A stretch of 64,000 nt of DNA, from contig JAKQJC010000007.1 of NCBI GenBank assembly GCA_029561345.1, forward strand, positions 1 to 64,000, in the 5' to 3' direction. A program made the translations under genes and the position numbers. The DNA is from Chloroflexota bacterium. GTDB taxonomy: Bacteria; Chloroflexota; Anaerolineae; Anaerolineales; Anaerolineaceae. The notes below the pieces were generated by a model. That model saw nothing but the letters and a program-made list of their open reading frames with translations. It was not told where the DNA came from and searched no databases. Below, piece after piece: positions 58,205 to 64,000 of this stretch. Position 1 is the stretch's first letter; the number at the start of each line of letters is the position of its first letter.

Positions 58205-59902
58205 ATGCCAGCTTCACCCCGTTTCCAAATCTCCCCTCGCATCCGTCATGCCGCGGTTCTCCTGGCCCTCAGCCTGGTTCTCGGCCTGGCCTGGTACCTG
58301 CTGCTTTACGGGCGTTACCCCCTCTATCCATCGCATGTCAACTGGCTCTACAATGCCCGCGGCGACGTGCTGCAGCACCAGCTGGGCTGGGAGTGGTTCC
58401 GCCAAGAGCCCTGGCGTTTTCCCCTGGGGAGCATCCAGGCCTACGGCTACCCCTTTGGCACCTCCGTAGCCTTCATGGATGCCATTCCCCTGCTGGCCAT
58501 CCCCTTCAAGCTGCTCTCGCCCTGGCTGGAGCCCAATTTTCAATATTACGGCTTCTGGGAACTGGCCTCGCTTATCGGGCAGGTCCTCTTTGGGCTGCTG
58601 ATCCTCTCCGAGTTCACCCGTTCCTGGGCGGTTAAAATTCTGGGGGCGTCGCTGCTGGCGATCTCCGCGCCGATGATCTTCCGCGCCTTCTACCACAGCT
58701 CGCTCTCAGCCCAGTGGCTGTTGCTGGCGGGCATCTGGTTCGCCCTGCTGGAATACCGCGGCCGCCTGTGGCGCGGCGCCTGGATTCTGCTTTTTGCCCT
58801 GGCCATGCTGATCCACGTCTATTTCATTCCCATGCTGGCGCCCCTCTGGCTGATTGGCCTGTTTTTCCATTATAAAAAAGAGAAGCGGCGCTGGCCCCTG
58901 CTTCTGGAACTGCTGGCGGCGGCCGCTGTGGTGCTGGGCATCGGTTACAGCCTCGGCATTTTCTCCCTGAGCTACCAATCCCTGCAGGGAAGCGGGTTTG
59001 GCTTCTTCTCGTGGAACCTCGACGGCTTTTTCAACCCCTTCCATTTTGCCTCTGCCTTTGTCCAGGGCCTCGGCACCGGCACCGACGGCCAGTTTGAAGG
59101 CTTCAGCTACCTGGGTCTGGGCGGCTTCCTGATTCTGCCCCCCGCCATCTATCTTTTCTTCGAAAAAGAAGTTTCCCGCCGCCGGCTGGGTTTCCTCTGG
59201 CCGTTTGGCCTGGCCGCGCTTGGCTTGATGCTCTTTGCCCTCTCCAACCGCGCCTTCCTGGGCAATTTTCCCCTCTGGGACCTGGAACTGCCCGATGCCC
59301 TGCTGGGCTTTTGCAACCTGTTCCGCACCTCAGGGCGCTTCATCCTGCCGGTGTTTTATTTCATCATGGTGGGCGGGCTGGCAGTGCTGGCGCGCAACCT
59401 GCGCCACCCGGCCCCGGTGCTGCTGGCTGCTGTCCTGCTTCAGCTTGTGGACCTGCGGCCGCTTTACACGGCCAAAACGCCAACCGGTTTCACGCGCTAC
59501 GAATCCGGGCTGCTGATGGAATTCTGGGAGCCGGCGGCTCAAACCAATGCGCACATCGTCATCATCCCGGCCAAAAAGCTCACCTCGGAATATGAGCCGC
59601 TGGCCATTTTTGCCGCCCACAACCGTCTCACCCTCAACCTGGGCTACTTTGCCCGCTCTGACGTGCAGGCTTTCCAATCCTATGCGCAGGAAACCTGGGC
59701 GCAGCTCAAGGCCGGCCAGGCCGATGACCGCACCATCTACGTCCTCAGCGACCCCGAATGGATCGCCTTTGCCAAGAGCAACCTGACCCGCAGCCTGTAT
59801 TTCTGCGAACTGGATGAATTTGCCATTCTCTTCTCGGCTGATAATGCCGTAGCTCAAACGGATTTCAACGCCCCGCTGTACTGTTCCATCCCATCCCGCT
59901 GA
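58205..59902 (+). CDS. Polytopic membrane protein, DUF6311/GT-C-like
   Basis: 565 aa with roughly ten membrane helices (VLLALSLVLGLAWYLLLYG, VKILGASLLAISAPMIFRAF, AWILLFALAMLIHVYFIPML, LLELLAAAAVVLGIGYSLGIF). The first extracytoplasmic loop carries GDVLQHQLGWEWFRQEPWRFPLG and FGTSVAFMDAIPLLAIPFKLL. This conserved pattern, with an Asp near the first helix, is the layout of DUF6311 and GT-C glycosyltransferases. A soluble C-terminal domain (about 430-565) follows. It may use lipid-linked sugars in surface glycan assembly, as inference. Monocistronic. Confidence 0.8.
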   Translation: MPASPRFQISPRIRHAAVLLALSLVLGLAWYLLLYGRYPLYPSHVNWLYNARGDVLQHQLGWEWFRQEPWRFPLGSIQAYGYPFGTSVAFMDAIPLLAIPFKLLSPWLEPNFQYYGFWELASLIGQVLFGLLILSEFTRSWAVKILGASLLAISAPMIFRAFYHSSLSAQWLLLAGIWFALLEYRGRLWRGAWILLFALAMLIHVYFIPMLAPLWLIGLFFHYKKEKRRWPLLLELLAAAAVVLGIGYSLGIFSLSYQSLQGSGFGFFSWNLDGFFNPFHFASAFVQGLGTGTDGQFEGFSYLGLGGFLILPPAIYLFFEKEVSRRRLGFLWPFGLAALGLMLFALSNRAFLGNFPLWDLELPDALLGFCNLFRTSGRFILPVFYFIMVGGLAVLARNLRHPAPVLLAAVLLQLVDLRPLYTAKTPTGFTRYESGLLMEFWEPAAQTNAHIVIIPAKKLTSEYEPLAIFAAHNRLTLNLGYFARSDVQAFQSYAQETWAQLKAGQADDRTIYVLSDPEWIAFAKSNLTRSLYFCELDEFAILFSADNAVAQTDFNAPLYCSIPSR

Positions 59903-59915
59903 AGGGATGAGGCAT

Positions 59916-60116
59916 TCAATTCTTCCACAGCCGCCGCGCCTGGTGATGCAGCCACGCGGCGGTGGCGCTTTGATGGCGCCGCACCGCCAGCACCGAACAG
60001 GGCGCCTTTTGCACGATGGTATCGCACACCGCGCCAAACAGGGTCATGAAACACAGCAGCGCCGTCCACAGTCCGCTTTTTTCACGACTCACCTCCTGAA
60101 CCGGCGCTCCGGTCAT
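59916..60116 (-). pseudogene. Short ORF ending like a universal stress protein (probable truncated remnant)
   Basis: 66 codons from an ATG that overlaps the ubiX stop as ATGA. The second half, TLFGAVCDTIVQKAPCSVLAV, matches the conserved end of UspA domains (GSV.D.IV..APCSVLVVR). The first half has no recognisable start of a Usp fold. The nucleotide-binding loop is missing, so any product would be a fragment. The translational overlap suggests it may still be translated. Alternatively the true gene was longer and was truncated by a deletion. Confidence 0.45.
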
Positions 60117-60688
60117 TCCTCCTGGGTCAGCCCTTCCCACGGCCGGTAAAGGTCATTTTCCACCCCCAGGCGCGCCAGCACCCGTCCCACCATCTGATCC
60201 ACCATCTCATCAATGGTTTTGGGACGGGTATAAAATGAGGGGATGGGCGGGTAAATCACCGCCCCAGCCTCGGCGGCCAGGCTCATCAGGCGCAAATGCC
60301 CGCGGTGGAAAGGCGTTTCGCGCACCATTAAAATGAGCGGCCGCCCCTCCTTGAGGGTCACATCCGCCGCCCGCGCCACCAGGTCCGCCGCATAGCTGTT
60401 AGCAATCGCTGAAAGCGTCTTGATGGAGCAGGGAATGACCACCATGCCGCGGGTGGCGAACGAACCGGATGCCAGGGGGGCGGCAATATCATCCGCCTCA
60501 TAACACACCGCAGCCAGTTCCATCACCTGTTCCGGGGTCCAGTCTGTTTCCTGGGTAATCGTCAGGCGGGCTGCCGGGCTGATCACCAGGTGAGTTTCAA
60601 AATTCAGCAGGCGCAGTTTTTCCAGCAGACGGATGCCCAGAATGGCGCCCGAGCTGCCGGTCATTGCAATGACAAGCCGGTTGTTCAT
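60113..60688 (-). CDS. ubiX: Flavin prenyltransferase UbiX
   Basis: 191 aa. N-terminal Rossmann motif VIAMTGSSGAILGIRLLEKL, the FATRGMVVIPCSIKTLSAIANSYA segment and PLILMVRETPFHRGHLRLM are family hallmarks, and the C-terminal MVDQMVGRVL closes it. It makes prenylated FMN for UbiD-type decarboxylases; no ubiD is present in this window. The start overlaps the ubiE stop (ATGA) and the stop overlaps the next short ORF. Its position next to ubiE/menG supports a quinone-biosynthesis role. Confidence 0.96.
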   Translation of the reverse strand: MNNRLVIAMTGSSGAILGIRLLEKLRLLNFETHLVISPAARLTITQETDWTPEQVMELAAVCYEADDIAAPLASGSFATRGMVVIPCSIKTLSAIANSYAADLVARAADVTLKEGRPLILMVRETPFHRGHLRLMSLAAEAGAVIYPPIPSFYTRPKTIDEMVDQMVGRVLARLGVENDLYRPWEGLTQEE

Positions 60689-61377
60689 GGTTTCACTCCC
60701 CAATGAATGGCAATGGTGCCGAAATTCAGGCGCCGGAAACCGGTCTGCCTGAAGCCGGCCTCAATCAATTTTTCCTGCAGGGCCTCCGCAGAAAGAAAAT
60801 GCTGTGTGGTTTCCGGCAGGTAACGGTAAGCCTCTCCGTCGCCCGTCAGCACCCGGCCGGCCAGCGGAATCACGCGGTGCATGTAAAACTGCACCAGCGG
60901 GGTCAGCAGGCCCGAGCGCGGCTGCGTGGTATCCAGCGCCACCCAGCGTCCGCCGGGTTTCAAAACGCGGAACTGCTCGGCCAGGGCGCGCGGCAAATCC
61001 ACCACATTGCGCAGTAAAAACCCTGAAACCAGTCCATCAAAATGCGCATCGCAAAAGGGCAAATGCAGCGCATCTGCGGCGGCAAAGGTCAGGGTTGGTC
61101 CTTTATTACTGCGCCCGGCCAGCATCATCGCCAGGGTGAAATCTGCCGCCGTCACCTGGCAGGTCGGCTGCTGTTTCAGCGCCTCGCGCGCCAGGTCGCC
61201 GGTTCCAGCGCCCAGGTCCAGCAGGCAGGCGCCTGGCTGCAGGGCGGCGCGGGCAATCACCTCGCGGCGCCAGAAGCCGTCCTGCCCGCCGGTCATCAGG
61301 CGGTTCATCAGGTCATAGCGGCTGGCAATGCGCGTAAATAGATGCTGCACGCGGGCAGAGCGTTCCGGCAGGCTCAT
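60685..61377 (-). CDS. ubiE: Demethylmenaquinone/ubiquinone C-methyltransferase (MenG/UbiE)
   Basis: 230 aa. N-terminal signature VQHLFTRIASRYDLMNRLMTGGQDGFWRRE, SAM-binding motif I LLDLGAGTGDLA, the DGLVSGFLLRNVVDLPRAL block and the C-terminal YRYLPETTQHFLSAEAL are diagnostic. It methylates the quinone ring with SAM; menaquinone is the more likely product in an anaerobic Chloroflexota. Coupled to ubiX by a 4-nt overlap and 20 nt downstream of the Thr/Pro-rich protein gene. Confidence 0.95.
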   Translation of the reverse strand: MSLPERSARVQHLFTRIASRYDLMNRLMTGGQDGFWRREVIARAALQPGACLLDLGAGTGDLAREALKQQPTCQVTAADFTLAMMLAGRSNKGPTLTFAAADALHLPFCDAHFDGLVSGFLLRNVVDLPRALAEQFRVLKPGGRWVALDTTQPRSGLLTPLVQFYMHRVIPLAGRVLTGDGEAYRYLPETTQHFLSAEALQEKLIEAGFRQTGFRRLNFGTIAIHWGVKP

Positions 61378-61396
61378 GAAAAACTCTTTCTCCGGC

Positions 61397-62104
61397 CTAT
61401 GGATAGGGCGGGGTGGGCGGCACCGCAGTGGGTGGGGGAATATAAGGCGGTTCGGTGGCCGTGGGCGGCGGTGGTTGGGTGGCTGTGGGCGGCGGCGGCG
61501 AAGTGGGTTCCGGCGGCTGGGTGGGGCCAGGGCCTGAGGTGGCCGTGGGCGGGCGCCGGGTGGGGGTGTAAATCAGGTAGGTGGGGGTCAAGGTTGGAGA
61601 AGGTGTGGGCGTGGCCGTATCGCCCGGACGCGGGGTGGCGGTGGGCGGTTCGGGTGTGGCAGTGGGGCGCGGCAGGGTGCGGCTGGCAGTGGGCCTGAAG
61701 GTCGGCGTGGGGGTTCCCACGCGCGGCGTGGGGGTGGCGCGCGGGGTGCCCGTGCCCGGCGGCATGGGCGTGATGGTGGGGATGGGGGTCAGCAGGTTAT
61801 TTCTCACCGTGGCCATCACATTGCGGGGTTCCGTGCCGCCGGTGGCGGGGGTGGGTTCATCCACAATCGCCGCGCCCACAATGGCCAGTTCCACCTTGGG
61901 CATGCGCACAGCATAAGGATCCACGTCATAGTTCGCCTCAAGGCGCGAGCGCACCGGGTGATTGATGGTATCCTCTCCTCCCGTGCCCCAACCGGCTGCC
62001 AGCACCGGCAGGCCGATCAGGATCAGGCCGAGGAAAATGACCACACCCATCACCATGATCCAGCGGTTGCGTATCTCAACATCCAGACGCGAAACGCGGT
62101 TCAT
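61397..62104 (-). CDS. Membrane-anchored Thr/Pro-rich protein
   Basis: 235 aa. One N-terminal membrane helix (IMVMGVVIFLGLILIGLPVLA) preceded by a basic segment, and then a short folded region (about 45-110; VRMPKVELAIVGAAIVDEP). A long Thr/Pro tail of PTATPEPP- and PTPTF-like units runs to the C-terminus. It is probably an extracytoplasmic stalk or glycosylated surface protein. It starts 12 nt after the cyclase stop, so it is co-transcribed with a membrane adenylate cyclase. No family recognised. Confidence 0.8.
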   Translation of the reverse strand: MNRVSRLDVEIRNRWIMVMGVVIFLGLILIGLPVLAAGWGTGGEDTINHPVRSRLEANYDVDPYAVRMPKVELAIVGAAIVDEPTPATGGTEPRNVMATVRNNLLTPIPTITPMPPGTGTPRATPTPRVGTPTPTFRPTASRTLPRPTATPEPPTATPRPGDTATPTPSPTLTPTYLIYTPTRRPPTATSGPGPTQPPEPTSPPPPTATQPPPPTATEPPYIPPPTAVPPTPPYP

Positions 62105-62115
62105 TGCGCTGCTCC

Positions 62116-63990
62116 TTACAGCAGTTCCTGCTCGGTATCCAGCGGCAGCAGGCGGTACACCTGCAGCATTTCGGCCTTGCCTTTGACGGCATGCGGGCCA
62201 AGCGGTTCAATCTTAAACTGGTTGCGGTATTCCGCCAGCGCCAGGTAAGTGGAATGGCTGATCACCACGCCCGAAACATCAAAAATCTGGCGCGTCAGCC
62301 CCTCCAGGCGCTGGGTGGTGTTGACCGTATCGCCAATGATGGTGTAATGCAGGCGGTCCGAAGTGCCCAGGCCGCCAGCCGTCACCACGCCAGTGTTGAT
62401 GCCAATGCCAGTGGCCATGATCGGCTCGCCGCGCTCCATGCGCGTGGTGTTCAGGCGCTCGATGGCTTTCAGCATTTCCAGGGCCGTCAGGCAGGCCGCA
62501 TAGGCGCCGCGCTTGGGATCAATCAGCTTGGGCAGAATGCCAAAGAAAGCCAGAATGGCATCGCCGTCAAACTTGTTGACCACGCCGTTGTTGGCGGCAA
62601 TGATCGGCACCAGCACGCCGAAATATTCATTCAGCCAGCGGAACAGTTTGGTGGGGTCAATTTTTTCCGCCAGGGTGGTGAAGCCGCGAATATCCGACAT
62701 CAACACGGTGGCGATGGCTTCCTGGCCTTCAATGCGCAGGTGCCCCGAGTTGAAGGTGGTGCGCAGCTGTTCGCGCACTTCTGGCGAAACGGTGCGGCCC
62801 AGCAGGTCGCGGTACATGGACCCCTCCTGCAGGCCGGCCACCATGTGGTTGAACGATTGCCCCAATGCCGCCACCTCGTCATTTCCCTGGGCATCCACCT
62901 TCACATCCAGGTTGCCGCGCTCCACCTCGGCTGAGGCATTCACCACGCGCAGCAGCGGACGGGTGATCTGGTTGGCCAGGGTGATGCCGATGAGCACCAC
63001 CACCACAAAGACGCCCGCCACCAGCAGGAAAATCTGTATCTGGGTGATCTGGCTGGTGCGCACCAGGTACACCTGGGGCAGCGAAACACCCATGATGCCC
63101 AGCACGGTTTCACCGCGCGCCGACCAGGTGGTCAGCAGTTCGCTGTGTTTCTGGTCGCCAATCTGAAGCTCGCGGATAGGCGCCTGTTCGCGGTTGGAAA
63201 GCACGCCCAGCACTTCTTCCGAGTTGAGCGGGTAATATTGATCGGGCAGAGAGAAAAGGGTTGAAATACCCGGCACGCCGCTGGTGTCATAAAAAGTGAT
63301 GCCGGCCGCGCTGATGTCGCTCAACTGCCTTGAAAGGCTGGGCAGGGTAACCCCCACCAGCACCACGCCTGCCAGCGAACCATCCAGGGCCACAATCGGG
63401 CCGCTGACGTAAAAATAGCGCGTGCTGCCCACCGTCCCCAGCCCGGCATATTTATCCCGGCCGTTGGTCACATCGCGGTCCAGCACCTTTGTGACGAAGT
63501 CCCAATCGGTGTAAATGGTCTCGCCGCGGGTGAATTCATAATCGCCAGTCTGGCCGCCCGGTTTCATGCGCAGGCTGAGCAGGCTGGTCCCGTTGGGGTC
63601 CAAAATTTCAATGGCCTCTTCCCTGGTGTTCACCGCCACCGGGTAGAACATTTCGCGCAGGGCGGCCGAATCGCCAGCCTGCACCGCCTCCACCACCCCG
63701 CTGGTGTTGGCCACAAAGCGCAGGGTTTCCAGCAGGCGGGTTTCCACCCGCACCATGCCGTCCACCCCCAGGCCGCCCGCATCATCCAGCTGATTAATAA
63801 ATGAAGCATGAATGGATTCCAGAAGGACCTGACCGACAATAAACACGCTGGCAATAGCAAACAGCAGAGCCAGCAGGGCATAGGGCAGGGTGATCTTGAC
63901 GCGCACCGGCACGCGCACTTTGAGCTTTTTAAGCCCCGATTCAACCGCATTGGCCTTTTCGCCGCCTTCCTCAAAGCCCAGCTTCTGCAT
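62116..63990 (-). CDS. Membrane class III adenylate/guanylate cyclase with dCache and HAMP domains
   Basis: 624 aa. Membrane helix near residues 35-57 (ITLPYALLALLFAIASVFIVG), an extracytoplasmic dCache-like sensor (60-310; VGSTRYFYVSGPIVALDGSLAGVVLVGV), a second helix (IQIFLLVAGVFVVVVLIGITLA), and HAMP (LRVVNASAEVERGNLDVKVDAQG). The cyclase domain (about 420-610) has both metal Asp residues (VLMSDIRGFT and NKFDGDAILAFFG) and the YTIIGDTVNTTQRLEG segment with Asn and Arg. The Lys and Asp/Thr positions favour ATP, but guanylate activity is not excluded. The start at 63990 is 10 nt from the window edge and could lie further upstream. Confidence 0.92.
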   Translation of the reverse strand: MQKLGFEEGGEKANAVESGLKKLKVRVPVRVKITLPYALLALLFAIASVFIVGQVLLESIHASFINQLDDAGGLGVDGMVRVETRLLETLRFVANTSGVVEAVQAGDSAALREMFYPVAVNTREEAIEILDPNGTSLLSLRMKPGGQTGDYEFTRGETIYTDWDFVTKVLDRDVTNGRDKYAGLGTVGSTRYFYVSGPIVALDGSLAGVVLVGVTLPSLSRQLSDISAAGITFYDTSGVPGISTLFSLPDQYYPLNSEEVLGVLSNREQAPIRELQIGDQKHSELLTTWSARGETVLGIMGVSLPQVYLVRTSQITQIQIFLLVAGVFVVVVLIGITLANQITRPLLRVVNASAEVERGNLDVKVDAQGNDEVAALGQSFNHMVAGLQEGSMYRDLLGRTVSPEVREQLRTTFNSGHLRIEGQEAIATVLMSDIRGFTTLAEKIDPTKLFRWLNEYFGVLVPIIAANNGVVNKFDGDAILAFFGILPKLIDPKRGAYAACLTALEMLKAIERLNTTRMERGEPIMATGIGINTGVVTAGGLGTSDRLHYTIIGDTVNTTQRLEGLTRQIFDVSGVVISHSTYLALAEYRNQFKIEPLGPHAVKGKAEMLQVYRLLPLDTEQELL

Positions 63991-64000
63991 GGATCTCTTG

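Overview
This window reads as chromosomal DNA of a high-GC Chloroflexota bacterium, most like class Anaerolineae. That placement is inference from gene content and style: many lipoproteins with Thr/Pro-rich linkers, secreted proteins carrying an '(Y/F)LP(L/M)(V/L)' tail or post-signal motif, a MoxR-DUF58-transglutaminase operon, PqqD next to a gingipain-like protein, and a T-box leader. No prophage, integron, CRISPR array or intact insertion sequence was seen. Nearly all of the sequence is coding, usually in short co-directional operons with ATGA start/stop overlaps.

Layout. 1-2048 (minus): two tRNA-Ala genes, a T-box leader and the 5' part of leuS, apparently one transcript from a TTGACA-17-TAGAAT promoter. 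2257-3726: secreted CSLREA/beta-helix protein. 3901-8836 (minus): membrane protein, Rrf2 regulator, small unknown protein and a GH38 alpha-mannosidase. 9162-12807 (plus): TetR regulator with a palindromic operator, DUF2087 protein, alpha/beta hydrolase, then gatB. 12855-22379 (minus): a five-gene operon of TPR membrane protein, orphan solute-binding lipoprotein, MoxR ATPase, DUF58 protein and transglutaminase. 22595-23062: GyrI-like protein with a LexA-type palindrome in its promoter. 23432-25272 (minus): rsgA plus an RNHCP zinc protein behind a leader-peptide attenuator, one of the two most interesting loci. 25301-31269 (minus): secreted protein, NodB-like/amidase lipoprotein, surE, GH25-SH3 lysozyme and a Tat-exported beta-carbonic anhydrase. 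31430-41193: beta-propeller lipoprotein, ferredoxin-like protein, SBP3-GAF-HD-GYP sensor, ELWxxDGT repeat protein, GNAT and a deacetylase-like lipoprotein. 41468-44701 (plus): pqqD, a single-pass surface protein and a C25 (gingipain-like) lipoprotein. 45123-53086 (minus): a receiver-like protein with a repeated FliM-like motif and a C-terminal domesticated IS200/Y1 transposase domain, then polA, then a TPR protein; this is the second highlight. 53313-58085 (plus): complete 2-oxoacid dehydrogenase operon (E1 alpha, E1 beta, E2, E3). 58205-59902: DUF6311-like membrane protein. 59916-63990 (minus): class III cyclase, Thr/Pro-rich membrane protein, ubiE/menG, ubiX and a short universal-stress-protein-like remnant.

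The functional themes are translation control (leuS T-box, gatB, rsgA attenuator), envelope and surface proteins, and central metabolism (2-oxoacid dehydrogenase, quinone biosynthesis). Promoters, terminators and RNA structures were read by eye. Protein families come from recognised motifs, and no database search was run.
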